A DNA stretch of 64,000 bases from Caballeronia sordidicola (lineage in GTDB: Bacteria; Pseudomonadota; Gammaproteobacteria; Burkholderiales; Burkholderiaceae), in assembly GCF_001544455.2 (NCBI RefSeq), contig NZ_FCOC02000001.1, positions 434,001 to 498,000 on the forward strand, written 5' to 3'. This document shows positions 29,185 through 40,200 of this stretch, one piece after another; position 1 is the first letter of the stretch; every line of letters begins with the position of its first letter. The notes below the pieces were generated by a model. It saw nothing but the letters and a program-made list of their open reading frames with translations, did not search any database and was not told where the DNA came from. A program made the translations under genes and the position numbers.

Positions 29185-29316
29185 ATGCTTGTCTTCGCGC
29201 TGATCCTGCTCTGGCTTGCAGCTTGTCTCGGCGTGCTTTCTGTCTGGGTACTGCGCGATGCGTCGGCGGACGACGTCTCGCCGACCAGCCCTGCACGCGA
29301 ACCGGCCGGTCGCTGA
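29185..29316 (+). CDS. 43-residue putative membrane protein
   Basis: A short frame beginning MLVFALILLWLAACLGVLSV, one hydrophobic helix, followed by a polar tail (RDASADDVSPTSPAREPAGR). AGGGAAA lies 7 bases before the ATG. There is no recognised family, and the call rests on the helix, the Shine-Dalgarno sequence and placement in an otherwise empty interval. It could also be non-coding. Confidence 0.45.
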   Translation: MLVFALILLWLAACLGVLSVWVLRDASADDVSPTSPAREPAGR

Positions 29317-29342
29317 AGCATTAGGGCATGGGTATTCATTCC

Positions 29343-29370
29343 TTGACCTCTGTCCACATCGCTCTATTCT
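29343..29370 (+). promoter_or_regulatory. putative promoter of lactate permease
   Basis: TTGACC at 29343-29348 and TATTCT at 29365-29370 with a 16 bp spacer. The expected start is near 29377, about 160 bases before the permease ATG. Confidence 0.5.
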
Positions 29371-29393
29371 TAGTCGATGCACATTAGGCGACC

Positions 29394-29435
29394 GCTTACT
29401 TAAGGTTGCTTGCTTAAGGTCGCTTGCTTCAGGCC
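29394..29435 (+). repeat. three tandem 14-bp repeats in the lldP leader
   Basis: The units GCTTACTTAAGGTT, GCTTGCTTAAGGTC and GCTTGCTTCAGGCC follow one another without gaps. They are bracketed by TTAGGC (29384-29389) and its complement GCCTAA (29441-29446). They sit just downstream of the predicted promoter start, the position of a repressor site or a structured leader. Confidence 0.7.
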
Positions 29436-29539
29436 AATTTGCCTAAAGCGTCCAGAGGCGCTGATGTCTGAAACCGCAATACCGATCGCCAGAATCGGGA
29501 CCGCTGCGCCTTATTCACAATAAAAACCAGGAGACTTTC

Positions 29540-31138
29540 ATGTTTCATCAGATTCTGACGCCAGTCGGCGGTTCGCTCGGCTGGTCTTTTCTTGTGGCGG
29601 CGTTGCCCATCGTTGTAGTGCTCGTGTTACTCGGATGGGCGCGCAGGCCCGCGTGGCAGGCATCGCTCGCGGGACTCATCGTTGGAATCGTCGTGGCGAT
29701 TGCCGTATGGCATTTTCCAGTGGGACTGGCGATCGACTCCGTGGCGGCAGGCGCTGTGTTCGCCGTCTGGCCCGTGATGTGGATCGTCTTTGCGGCCATC
29801 CTGCTCTATAACATCGCGCAGCGCTCCGGGCGCTTCGAAGCGTTCCGCACGTGGATGATCGATAACCTGCCGAACGACCGCCGCATCGTGCTCGTGGTGA
29901 TCGGTTTTTCTTTTGGCGCGCTGCTGGAAGGCATTTCCGGGTTCGGCACGCCGATCGCGATCACCAGTTCATTGTTGATCCTGCTCGGCTTTCCCACGCT
30001 GGAAGCGCTGACCTTCACCCTTATCTTCAACACGGCGCCTGTCGCATTCGGCGCGCTGGGCGTGCCGATCACCGTGCTCGGCGCTGTTACCCATCTTCCG
30101 ACCGACGCCTTGGCCAAGATGGTTGGCCGCCAGTTGCCATTCTTCGCGCTGCTGCTGCCGTTCTATGTGATTGGCGTGTACGCGGGCTTTCGCAACATGC
30201 TCAAGATCTGGCCCGTGCTTCTGGTAGCCGGCGGGTCATTCGCGCTTACGCAATTTGTGACGTCGAACTTCATCAGTTATTCGCTCACCGACGTTTTGTC
30301 GTCGCTTGTCTCGCTCATCCTCACCATTGCGTTCTTGCGCGTCTGGAAACCCGCGCCGGACGAGCGCTTCGCCGTGAACGTGGACCGCGTCGCCCAGACG
30401 CGCGGGAAACTTTCCGGTGGGCATGGCTGGGTGCCGTGGATTGTGGTGTCGGTGGTCGTGATCGTGTGGACGGTCGCCAAGATCTTCATGATCGGCGATG
30501 TAAAGGTCGCCTGGCCTGGACTCGATAAAGCCGTCTTCATCACGCTTTACAATCAGCCGTACGCCGCAATCTGGGATTTCCAGCCGCTCGCCACAGGCAC
30601 GGCGATCCTGGTCGCGGCGATCATCACCGCGTTGATCGTGCGGCTGCCGGCGCGTGAGTTCGGGGCATCGATCGCCGACACATGGATTCAGACCCGCATC
30701 GCCATCCTGACCGTGGCGACGATCGTAGGCCTCGCGTACCTGATGAACTACTCCGGCATGAACTACACGCTTGGCCTGGGCGTGGCGTCGGTAGGCGCGT
30801 TTTTCCCGCTGGTATCGGCGTTCCTGGGTTGGGTCGCCGTGTTCCTGTCCGGCAGCGATACATCCGGCAATGCGCTATTCGGCAACTTGCAGGTGGTCGC
30901 GGCGCGCCAGCTCAATCTCAACCCGATCCTGATGGCGGCGACCAACTCGTCCGGCGGCGTGATGGGGAAAATGATCTCGCCGCAAAACATCTCGACGGGC
31001 GTTGCCACAACCGAACTCAAAGGCAAGGAAGGCGTGGTGTTCGCGAAGACCTTCAAGCACTCGATCCTGCTGACTGTGTTACTCGGCGTCCTCGTCTGGC
31101 TGCAGCAAAACCTGCTGACTTGGATGATCCCGCATTGA
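29540..31138 (+). CDS. lldP: L-lactate permease
   Basis: A 532-residue lactate/H+ symporter of the LctP family (551 residues in E. coli LldP). At least twelve hydrophobic segments are visible. Family landmarks are FSFGALLEGISGFGTPIAIT near residue 115, FNTAPVAFGALGVPI near 157, and GWVAVFLSGSDTSGNALFGN with ATNSSGGVMGKMISPQNIST in the last third. CAGGAG lies 6 bases before the ATG. No lactate dehydrogenase or lldR regulator lies beside it, so it is a stand-alone uptake gene. Its leader carries the repeat array described above. Glycolate may also be carried, as in relatives. Confidence 0.94.
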   Translation: MFHQILTPVGGSLGWSFLVAALPIVVVLVLLGWARRPAWQASLAGLIVGIVVAIAVWHFPVGLAIDSVAAGAVFAVWPVMWIVFAAILLYNIAQRSGRFEAFRTWMIDNLPNDRRIVLVVIGFSFGALLEGISGFGTPIAITSSLLILLGFPTLEALTFTLIFNTAPVAFGALGVPITVLGAVTHLPTDALAKMVGRQLPFFALLLPFYVIGVYAGFRNMLKIWPVLLVAGGSFALTQFVTSNFISYSLTDVLSSLVSLILTIAFLRVWKPAPDERFAVNVDRVAQTRGKLSGGHGWVPWIVVSVVVIVWTVAKIFMIGDVKVAWPGLDKAVFITLYNQPYAAIWDFQPLATGTAILVAAIITALIVRLPAREFGASIADTWIQTRIAILTVATIVGLAYLMNYSGMNYTLGLGVASVGAFFPLVSAFLGWVAVFLSGSDTSGNALFGNLQVVAARQLNLNPILMAATNSSGGVMGKMISPQNISTGVATTELKGKEGVVFAKTFKHSILLTVLLGVLVWLQQNLLTWMIPH

Positions 31139-31153
31139 AGGCTCTCTGGCGTC

Positions 31154-31567
31154 TTACTCCCCGACCACTCGGCCGCGCGTCGCCTTGACGGCGCCGCGGC
31201 GCACTTTTCCCTCCACCCTTCTCACCTGCGATGCACGCGTCGGTTTTGTCGCGACGCGTGTACGCCGGACAATACTCACGCGCTGGACCATCTCGTCGAG
31301 CCGCGCGAGCGCGGCGGCGCGATTCATGTCCTGCGTCCGGTGTTCCTGCGACTTGATGACGATCACGCCGTCGCGCGTGATACGGCTGTCGCGCAACGCG
31401 AGAAGGCGCATCTTGATGGCTTCCGGCAGCGACGACGCGCGGATGTCGAAGCGCAAGTGGATTGCGCTCGATACTTTGTTGACGTTCTGGCCGCCGGCGC
31501 CCTGCGAGCGCACGGCGATCAACTCGACCTCGTTCGGCTGGATCGCATGACCGATCACATGATTCAC
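31154..31567 (-). CDS. arfB: alternative ribosome-rescue factor ArfB (YaeJ-type peptidyl-tRNA hydrolase)
   Basis: A 137-residue member of the release-factor-like hydrolase family. The catalytic GGQ lies in RSQGAGGQNVNKVSSAIHLR near residues 25-28, and the C-terminal tail is strongly basic (KPTRASQVRRVEGKVRRGAV), as required to enter the empty mRNA channel of a stalled ribosome. It frees ribosomes stalled on non-stop mRNAs. It begins with GTG, and this codon overlaps the recD stop by 4 bp (GTGA), so it is coupled to recD translation. No ATG exists before the GGQ motif. Confidence 0.93.
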   Translation of the reverse strand: MNHVIGHAIQPNEVELIAVRSQGAGGQNVNKVSSAIHLRFDIRASSLPEAIKMRLLALRDSRITRDGVIVIKSQEHRTQDMNRAAALARLDEMVQRVSIVRRTRVATKPTRASQVRRVEGKVRRGAVKATRGRVVGE

Positions 31568-33546
31568 GATGCTGCCTCCACAATGCGCGCAGCCAGACCC
31601 GAGTCACGCCGCGTTGGCGTCTGGACGGCCTGTGCAAACACGGCCGCCGATCCAATCACGTCCACGCGGCTGCGCGCCCGCGTGATCGCCGTATAAACCA
31701 GTTCCCGCGACAATACCCGGCCAAAAGTGCTCGGCAGCACGAGCGCAGCGTGATCGAACTCCGAGCCTTGCGATTTGTGGACCGTCAGCGCGAAGGCCGT
31801 GTCGTGAGGCGGCAAGGCGGCGGGCGAGATGGCGCGCAGCGTCCCGTCGGCCATGCGGAAGCAGACCTGCATGGCGCCACTCGCCGTTGGCAATGCAATG
31901 CCGATGTCGCCATTGAACACACCGAGCGCATAGTCGTTGCGCGTGACAATCACCGGGCGTCCCGCGAACCATTGCGCGCCCGCCCCCAATGTCACCGATG
32001 CCGCGGCCCTCACCCACGCCGACACGCGAGCGTTGATTTCATCGACACCACGCGGTCCGTGGCGCGTTGCTGCAAGCACGCGAAACCGGTTGAGCGCATC
32101 GAATAGCGGCGTCGCGTCACTACCTGCTGCAAGCGCTTGGGCGAGCGCGCGGGCGTAAGGTTCGAATCCGGCGTTCAAGTGCGCGAGCGTGCGGTCGGCG
32201 AGATGCTGCCCAGAATCCTCGATAAGCGTTGCAGTGCCCGCTTCCGTCAACGTGGCAAGTGCTTCGTCCACCGAACCGCCGCGAATGGCAACCGACAATC
32301 TGCCGATATCCGACTCCAGTCCGAACCGGTAGTTGCGCTGCAGCCAGACAGCACAATCGGTGAGCGGGCTTTGGATTTCCGCCATAACGACAGTGGGCGC
32401 GGGCGGTTGCCACTTGAGTTCAGCATAGGCATCGCCCTCGGGAACCAAATAACCTGGTTCATCGAACCATGCGGGTTCGGGGTCTGGCGTGAATGGCGCC
32501 CGATCTTCTTCAGCACCGGGCAACTCGCCGATAAACCGCTCCACCGGCGCCCCCAGCGCTGTGGCAATCCGCGCGGCGGCGGCCTCGCTGAAAACCGGCC
32601 GCGCGCTCAATTCCGCGAACACCGCACCCGCTTCCACGGCCGCCAACTGGTCTTTGTCTCCGAGCATGATGAGCCGCGCATCCGGCGCGACCGCTTCCAG
32701 AAGATGCGCCGCCAGCGCGACGTCGATCATGGATGCCTCGTCGATCACGATTACGTCGAACGGCAACGGATTGTCCCGGTGATGACGGAAGCGCCCGTTC
32801 GTCTGCGTGCCGAGCAGCCGCTGCAATGTGAACGACGTGTTGGGCAAGCGCGCGGCGATCTCTGGCGGCAGACCGCCGGCGCGCTCGGCCAGCGCCTCCT
32901 GCATGCGCTGCGCCGCCTTCCCTGTCGGCGCGGCAAGTGCGACACGCAAGGCGGGGTTCTGATCGAGCAGACAGGCAAGCACGCCAACGACCGTGGTTGT
33001 CTTACCGGTCCCGGGGCCGCCGCTGACGATGGTCAGGCGCCCCGATAACGCCACCAGCGCCGCCACGCGTTGCCAGTCGATGCCATTGTCCGGACTCTTC
33101 GAAGCCGCGAAATATCGCCCTATACGCGCTTTCAGTTCCTCCGGCGCGACCGCGGCGAAATCGGTTCGCGACCGTTCGACCAACGCCTGCGCGAGCCGGC
33201 GTTCATAATCGAAATAACGCGCGAGATAAATGCGCTCGCCGGAATCGATAACAAGCGGCAGAAGGTCTGCCGCGACTTCCTTGCCATCACACACAACGCC
33301 GCTCGCAAGCAAGGCCGCACGCACAGCGCCGGGCTGTTCGCCGTAGCGCCGCGCCAAGGCGCCGAGCGCGATGCATACGTGGCCTTGTGCCGTCGCCCGG
33401 CTGACCGCGAACGCCGCACGCTGCGCCCATCGGGTATGGTTCGCGTCGGCCTGCAGGCGCTTTGACAGCATGCCGATCCTGCGGGCAAACCCATCGGCGA
33501 GCGCCAGGCTTTCGTCGGGGATCAGATTCAGATCTGGCGCGTTCAT
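31564..33546 (-). CDS. recD: exodeoxyribonuclease V subunit alpha, RecD
   Basis: A 660-residue superfamily 1B helicase, the 5'-3' motor of RecBCD (608 residues in E. coli). Walker A (GGPGTGKTTTVVGVLA) lies near residue 182, the DEASMID motif near 270, MLGDKDQLAAVEAGAVF near 300, and the last motif TVHKSQGSEF near 590 followed by VYTAITRARSRVDV. An N-terminal RecB-binding domain precedes the motor. An insertion with acidic and Pro residues occurs near residues 340-400. Its ATG overlaps the recB stop by 4 bp. Confidence 0.96.
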   Translation of the reverse strand: MNAPDLNLIPDESLALADGFARRIGMLSKRLQADANHTRWAQRAAFAVSRATAQGHVCIALGALARRYGEQPGAVRAALLASGVVCDGKEVAADLLPLVIDSGERIYLARYFDYERRLAQALVERSRTDFAAVAPEELKARIGRYFAASKSPDNGIDWQRVAALVALSGRLTIVSGGPGTGKTTTVVGVLACLLDQNPALRVALAAPTGKAAQRMQEALAERAGGLPPEIAARLPNTSFTLQRLLGTQTNGRFRHHRDNPLPFDVIVIDEASMIDVALAAHLLEAVAPDARLIMLGDKDQLAAVEAGAVFAELSARPVFSEAAAARIATALGAPVERFIGELPGAEEDRAPFTPDPEPAWFDEPGYLVPEGDAYAELKWQPPAPTVVMAEIQSPLTDCAVWLQRNYRFGLESDIGRLSVAIRGGSVDEALATLTEAGTATLIEDSGQHLADRTLAHLNAGFEPYARALAQALAAGSDATPLFDALNRFRVLAATRHGPRGVDEINARVSAWVRAAASVTLGAGAQWFAGRPVIVTRNDYALGVFNGDIGIALPTASGAMQVCFRMADGTLRAISPAALPPHDTAFALTVHKSQGSEFDHAALVLPSTFGRVLSRELVYTAITRARSRVDVIGSAAVFAQAVQTPTRRDSGLAARIVEAAS

Positions 33547-36500
33547 GCGGCGACTCCCTGCATCAGGCGGTCGAGCGCCTCGATCAGTTCAAAGGACGGC
33601 CTGCCGGCATGAACTCCCGCGGGTTCGCCGCCATCGCGCCAGTGTGGGCGCACGCCGCGAACAAACAAATACAAATAGCCGCCTATGTGCCGCTCGAACG
33701 CGTAATCACGCAAGCGTAAGCGCAAATAACGATGCAACGCGACGACGTAAAACAGCGCCTGCAAATGGTACGCATGCGAAGCCATTGCAGCGGCAAGCGA
33801 CGCCGCGCCGTAATCGGCCGGTGTCAGGCCCAGGTGATTCGACTTCCAGTCGACGATCCAGAAGCACCCTTCGTGTTCCACGATCAAATCGATAAAACCC
33901 TTCACAAAACCGCGCAATGTCGCGGCTTCAAGTGCGACATCGGGGAAACCATGCGCCACGAGCACACGGCGCAACGCCGCGAAGTCCAGCGATTGCGCCG
34001 GGAACAGGAACTCGAGTTCGTTCATGCGCCGTTTCGACGGAATCATGTCGAGGCGCATGCCCGGCACGAGTTCGGTCGAGACCGTGTCCGCGAGCAGACG
34101 CGACATCATCAAGGGGAGATCGGTGTCCGGCGCGTCGAAGACGGAGAGCGGAACCGGGTGTTCGTGAAGCGCGTCCTCGATTGCTTTCGGCCACTTTTCA
34201 GGGTCGGTGAAATCCGCGAGTTCATACATCCGGTGCAGGCACTCGCCCGCCGATGGTCCACGCGGAAACGCGAGGATATCGTCGGGATCGAGCTGAACTG
34301 GCGTTTCGGGCAACGGAGGTTCGGAAGAAGCAATGTTGTCGATACGGCCATCGTGGTCGGGGCGTTCATCGGCGGATTGCGGCTGATTCGATTCCTCGCG
34401 CGCGCCGGCCGCGATCATGGAACTGAAGCTTGCGGTCCGCCAGCTATCGCGCAACACACGCTGGCTTGTTCGAGGCTCGGGCGCAAAGGCGGAATCGCGG
34501 CGCACGACCAACGGCTCCCGAATATCGATAACCGGCAACGGCTCGACCGAAATCGACCCGGTCGCAAGCGCTTGCCAGCCGCCGATCACGTCGGCCTCTT
34601 CGGGCGGGTCGGAAAGCCAGTCGCTGAACTCCCTGCCCGCGCCCGCCACCAGCCAGTTGAGCACGCTGCGCCGCGATTCCTTCGCCGACTTGCCGATCAG
34701 ATACACCCCGCCCACCACGTAGCATCGGTACACCGCACGCGTCAACGCCACGTACACAAGCCGTGCGCGTTCGGCCGCCTGCTCGCGCGTGGCGAGCCCC
34801 GAAGCACGTTCGCCTTCTTCATCCGTGTAGCCGTAATGCAGGATTGCCGCGCCTTCGTCGTGATACTCGCGAGCGTCGGGAAGTCCCGACGAAGGCGGAT
34901 CACGCAACGCGCCGTCGTTGAGGAATGGACAGAACACTACAGCGTATTCAAGACCCTTCGATTTATGCACCGTCACGATCTGCACGAGATTGCGGTCCGA
35001 CTCCAGCCGCAATTGCGCGTCCTCTCCACCGCTCTGCTCGGCACGCTGCGCGGCGAGCCAACGCAAGGTCGGCGCAATGCCCGGTTGTACCGCGCCGCGA
35101 GCCTGGATCAACTCGGCCAGATGATTGACGTTGGTCAGCCGCCGTTCGCCGTCCGGACCCACGACCAGACGCTGCGCAATCCGCAACTCGCGCGCGAGCG
35201 TGCGCCACATGACGGCGAAGCCGCGCTCGTGCCACAGCATGCGATAACGCGAGAACCGTTCGACCCAGCTCATGGCGTCGGCGGAATTTTCCACAGTCTC
35301 GCTATGCTCCATGTTCCACAACGCGGTTGCGTCGAGTCCGAGCCAGTCGGTTGCGAGCGCGGCGCGCAAACGCCGAAGATCGCCCGGGGTATCGATAGCC
35401 GCCAGCACGCGTTCAATCTGCTCGGCGTCTAGCGTGCCGAACACCGATGCCTGCGCCAACTCAACGCTGCCCACGCCCCAGTTTGCAAGGACACGCTTGA
35501 CGAGACTTCCCTGCCGATGCGTCTGCACAAGCACGGCGATCTGCCCCGGCGACAACGGCTTTTCGCCGATCATGACTTCGCCATTCTGGGCACCACGCAA
35601 CAAGCGCACGATTTCCGCCGCGCACGCCTCGGCAGCCTGACGATTTGCGTTCGTCTTGGAGAGCACCGAGTCGCCTTGTGGCAAGAGCCACACGCAAAAA
35701 TCGGCGGTATCGGAATAAGCGGCTGAAGCGGTGTTGTCGATCAACGGCTCGCGCTCGCGCGTCCCTGCGCGCACTGGCTGATAGGTCAAGCCATCAAGAA
35801 TGAACGCTGCCGGATTGGCGCTGAAAATGCGATTGCAGGCGTCGATGATCGGCGCCGTGGAACGCTGGTTGACCGCAAGTGTGTATCTCGCCGTCGCCTC
35901 CTCGCGCGCCTTGAGATATGTATGCAAATCCGCGGCGCGAAAACTATAAATGGCCTGCTTCGGATCGCCGACAAGAAATAGCGGACCCTGCGGCGCAAAA
36001 ATCGTGTTGAAAATGGCGAACTGCAGCGGATCGGTATCCTGGAACTCGTCGATCAACGCAGCCGGGTAGCGGGCACGAAGGGCATCGGCGAGCCACGGGT
36101 TGGCCTCGAGCGCCTGATACAGATTGGACAGCAAATCGTCGAACGACACCACGCGGCGCGTGCGCTTTCGCGCCGCCAATTCGAGCGGCGCGTAATCGAG
36201 CCATTCACGCACGATCCCAAGCCACGCCGCGCGCTGCGCCGCTTCCGCGGCGGCAGCGGCCGCGGCGAGCGTCTCCGCATGGTCGAAGAACGCATGCGAC
36301 GGCGGCTCGTTCTTTACCTTTGTGCCTTTTTTCAGCGCGCTTGCCGTCAGTTTCAGCGCTTCCTTTGGCGGTGCGGCGTGACAGTCGTTATCGGCGAAAT
36401 AATCGGACCATGCGGCAATCGCAGCATCGATCAGCGCACGCTTGTGCGTGGTCTTGCTGAGCTTCGCTTCGGCATCCACCAGCAATTGCACGATCGCCTC

Positions 36501-37220
36501 GCGTTCCGCATGCCATAGCGCGCACGCGGTATTGAACAACGCCCGCGCATCTTCTCGCGCGCCTGTCTCCAGTTCTCCCCAGCGCAGCGCGGCCAGCGGC
36601 TTTTTCAAGCGCCGCGAAAGCTGCGCATCAAGCGACGCTGGCCCCGCGCCCCGGCTCACGAGCCACGCGGCGAACGACGGATCGTGCGCCGCTGCAGGTT
36701 CGACCCGCTCACGCCAGAAGTCCGCGGCCATTTCGAAACGCAGCGCGCTGTCGTCGGCTTCCAGTTCGAATGCGAACGGCATGGCCGCAGCGAACGGCGC
36801 CTCCTGCAACGCGCGCTGGCAAAACGCGTGGATGGTGTGGATGGCGGCTTGATCGAAGGTATGCAGCGCGATCTGAATACGCTTGAGCGCCTCTTCAGGG
36901 TCGACGCGCTCAAGCGTGGTTTCGAACAGGCGCTCAATGAAAGCGTCCCCTGCCGAATCACCGGTTCCCATTGCATGCGCGATCTGTACAAGCCGCGAAC
37001 GGATGCGCTCGTGCAACTCGGCCGTGGCCGCTTTCGTGAACGTCACGACGAGAATGGCGTCGGCGGCAAGCTTCTTTTCAAGCAGCAGCCGCACATACAA
37101 CGCGCAAATATTCCAGGTCTTCCCCGTTCCCGCCGATGCTTCGATCTGGTTCACGCCGTCGAGCGAACACTCGAAGACATCGAGTTCGGCGGCGGCCAGT
37201 GTTGTTTGCTTGTCCATCAT
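33543..37220 (-). CDS. recB: exodeoxyribonuclease V subunit beta, RecB
   Basis: A 1225-residue UvrD-type 3'-5' helicase and nuclease (1180 in E. coli). Walker A (EASAGTGKTWNICAL) lies near residue 28, LIDEFQDTD near 390, and VHKSKGLEYAVVF near 755. The nuclease domain at the C-terminus keeps its metal ligands: DLIVEHEG and the VDWKSN motif near residue 1123. It is therefore expected to be an active nuclease. With RecC and RecD it resects double-strand ends and loads RecA after Chi. Its ATG overlaps the recC stop by 4 bp and its stop overlaps the recD ATG by 4 bp. Confidence 0.97.
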   Translation of the reverse strand: MMDKQTTLAAAELDVFECSLDGVNQIEASAGTGKTWNICALYVRLLLEKKLAADAILVVTFTKAATAELHERIRSRLVQIAHAMGTGDSAGDAFIERLFETTLERVDPEEALKRIQIALHTFDQAAIHTIHAFCQRALQEAPFAAAMPFAFELEADDSALRFEMAADFWRERVEPAAAHDPSFAAWLVSRGAGPASLDAQLSRRLKKPLAALRWGELETGAREDARALFNTACALWHAEREAIVQLLVDAEAKLSKTTHKRALIDAAIAAWSDYFADNDCHAAPPKEALKLTASALKKGTKVKNEPPSHAFFDHAETLAAAAAAAEAAQRAAWLGIVREWLDYAPLELAARKRTRRVVSFDDLLSNLYQALEANPWLADALRARYPAALIDEFQDTDPLQFAIFNTIFAPQGPLFLVGDPKQAIYSFRAADLHTYLKAREEATARYTLAVNQRSTAPIIDACNRIFSANPAAFILDGLTYQPVRAGTREREPLIDNTASAAYSDTADFCVWLLPQGDSVLSKTNANRQAAEACAAEIVRLLRGAQNGEVMIGEKPLSPGQIAVLVQTHRQGSLVKRVLANWGVGSVELAQASVFGTLDAEQIERVLAAIDTPGDLRRLRAALATDWLGLDATALWNMEHSETVENSADAMSWVERFSRYRMLWHERGFAVMWRTLARELRIAQRLVVGPDGERRLTNVNHLAELIQARGAVQPGIAPTLRWLAAQRAEQSGGEDAQLRLESDRNLVQIVTVHKSKGLEYAVVFCPFLNDGALRDPPSSGLPDAREYHDEGAAILHYGYTDEEGERASGLATREQAAERARLVYVALTRAVYRCYVVGGVYLIGKSAKESRRSVLNWLVAGAGREFSDWLSDPPEEADVIGGWQALATGSISVEPLPVIDIREPLVVRRDSAFAPEPRTSQRVLRDSWRTASFSSMIAAGAREESNQPQSADERPDHDGRIDNIASSEPPLPETPVQLDPDDILAFPRGPSAGECLHRMYELADFTDPEKWPKAIEDALHEHPVPLSVFDAPDTDLPLMMSRLLADTVSTELVPGMRLDMIPSKRRMNELEFLFPAQSLDFAALRRVLVAHGFPDVALEAATLRGFVKGFIDLIVEHEGCFWIVDWKSNHLGLTPADYGAASLAAAMASHAYHLQALFYVVALHRYLRLRLRDYAFERHIGGYLYLFVRGVRPHWRDGGEPAGVHAGRPSFELIEALDRLMQGVAA

Positions 37221-40200
37221 GCCTCGCTCCGCACGTGCTGCATTAGCGGCTCGAAAACGACACGAGCCAGCGTGGCGAAGGTTTCATCGAGCCGCAGCTC
37301 AGCGCCGCGAAATGCAATGCGTAACGCGGGATCGTCCGACTCGCCGCGCGTTCTATCCGATATCCAGACGCCCTGCGCCTTGGACTCGCTTTCAGCCACC
37401 CATGTCCACGCGGTCTTTGGAAAAAACCGCAACGGCAGGCGACGTCCCGCACGATACAACGCCGTGAGCGTGGCGAGATGCGAACAAGGATCGGCGACTG
37501 GCGTCAGTTCGAAACCGCTCGATTGCGCGCCGCGTCCATGCCATACGGTACGTCGCGGCCCATCGGGCAATACCGCGCAATAAGCCAGATGCGCAAGCCA
37601 TGCGCTGAGATAATCGCGCGCACGCGGCACGTCATATCGGTAGATGATCTGGCCTTCGTCGGTCAGCAAGTTCAACGTGCCGTGAAGTTGGATTGGCTGC
37701 AAGGCGTCGGCTTGCAAAGCCGAGTCATGGCGGCCGAACAGTTCGGCATTGGGCCAGCGCGGCTTGATATCGAGGCTATAGGGTAAGCGCGCAGCGCCCT
37801 CCCCAGTCGCAATCCGCACGCGATTGGCAAGCGAATGCAAGGCCCCGATCTCACGAGATTGCCATACGCCACCTGTCGCGCCGCCCGGCATTTCAGGACT
37901 TGCACGCGCGACACGACGCGCACGCTCGAGCGCACGGGACTCGCCATCGGGGGTGAGCGCAAGCAACGACGGCAACACGCGATCAGCAAGCGCGGAACGG
38001 CCGGGATATTCGAGTTCGAACGGTTCGGTGTCGCCGAGTTCGGTTTCCGCGTCGAACAGCGCGATGCCAAGACGATCCCGCAGGATCGCGCGCGCCGGAT
38101 GACGCCAAAAACGCTCGAAGTCGTCGAAGGCGATGGGTTCAGCGTCTTCCGGTGGCAACGGAACGCTGAAGAACCTGACAGCCGGTTCAGTCCTGCCGAG
38201 CGCCAGCGTTCGCGCGAGCTCAGCCCGCTCCGGCTCGTAGGTGAACAATGGCGCACTGAAGTACTCAGGTGCGAACGGCTGCAGCGGATGCTCGAACACG
38301 AAGCGTCTGCGCGCCGCTTCAAGCTCTTTTGGTGACGCGCTTTTGCCCGCCACTGTCTCAGCAAGATGATCGAGAAGTTCATCGATCAGCGCCGCGGGCG
38401 GCAACGTTGCGTTGTCGCGAATGCTGCGTCCGGTATAGGCGATCATCAGGCGATCGCGCGCCGACAACAGCAAATCGAGAAACAGGTTGCGTTCGTCGTC
38501 GCGGCGCTGCCGATCGCCAAGTTTGCCGAAACTCGCCATCAGGTCAAACTCGTCGGCGCGCGCGAGACTCGGCAACATGCCATCGTCCATGCCGAGCAAA
38601 CAGATCACCCGATACGGCAAGCCACGCAAACTCGTCAACGACGAAAACGTCACACCGCCCCACGGCACACCGCCACGCGCGGCGTCGTCGAGCGCATCGG
38701 CAAGCGCGGTGCGCAGCACGTCGGCGGAGATTTCGGTTTCCGCAGCGCCTTCGTTCATGGAAAGCATCAGTGAGTCGAGCGTTGCGCGGACATCGGCGAC
38801 TGAATCGGCGAAAGGCAGACCGGCGTCGAAGAACTGCGTGAGCGCTTCAAGCAAGGTTTGCGTCCAGGCTGACGGCGTGCGCGATATGGCGACGCTTTCG
38901 GCGAATGCATCGATATCGTCAATAAACCGCGTCAGTCGCCCGAGCAACTCCGAATCTGATCCATTCGCACCCTCGACAGGAAGCCATTCGTCCACAGGAG
39001 CGCCGCCATCAGGCAGCGCATAACCGAGAAAGAGCCTTGTCAATGCATCGGAAAACGTATGACGGGCAGCGGGAACGTCTGCGCCGCTAACGGCCGAAGG
39101 CGCAAGACCGCGCCGCGCGCCCGCCGCAGCGAGCCATGTCTGGGCGGTCTCCAGCGCGACGGAATCAATGCCGTATCGCGCGGCCACCGCATCCACCCGC
39201 AACCATTCGATCAGTTCGGGCGCACCCACGCTGCGCTCCGGCAGCGCGAGCCACTCGAGCAGCACCCGCGCGACCGGATTTGCCTGCGATGGCGGCAAGC
39301 CCGTGATGCGGTACGGAATACGCCGACGTTCTCCCGCAGCGCCGGCGGGCGAGGTGCCGAACACGCCATCTATCAACGGCCCTGCCGCCGCGAGATCCGG
39401 AAACGCCACGAGCACGTCGGACGGCTGAAGCCCCTCTATCTGGTCGAACCAGCCAAGCAGACGGTCGTGCAGCACTTCAAGCTGGCGCGACAGACTGTGG
39501 CAGACATGAATCTCGATCCCAGGTTCGAGCGCATGGTCGGGCGCAGCCGGCTCGCCAAGGTCGAGAATGGCGTTCTGCACGTGCGCAAGCCAGGTTGGCG
39601 TTGCATTGTGCTCGAAATGACTGGCCTCCCGCGATGCCGCGCTTTCCGTCAACTCATGCAGCATATGCAGTTGCGCCTGCGTCTGCCGGCCCCATTCCGC
39701 GAGCAGCGGATGTCCAACCTGCTGAAAATCCAGCTTGCCCGCAAGTTCGAGTTGCTCGACTCGCGCTTCGCTCACAATGTCGAACCAGAACTCGCGGCAG
39801 GGATTGATGGCGTAGACACGCACGTCGATCCAGCGTGACAGTTCGCGCAACAGGGCGATATGCAGCGGCGGCATGGTCGGCAATGCGAACACGCTCACGC
39901 GCTCGGGCCATTCGGCCTTCATCACGGCGTCGAGATCGAGCTTCGGCGATTCAGTCAGGAACTTGTATGCAGGCGGCGTTGGATCGCGCGCGCCGGTGTC
40001 TTGCGCGAGATCGGCAAGAAGCGCCCGCCATAACTCGGCCTGCCAGCGTTCGTCTTCCCGCTGAATCGCGCTCGCGTTCGGCAAGCGCGGACCATTTGCT
40101 TCGAGCGCGCCGCCAGCGGCCGCCAGGATCGACCCGCCTGCCTGCCAGTGCAGCAGCCATTCAGGCCGATACGTCAGGTAGTGATCGAACACCGTCGCAA

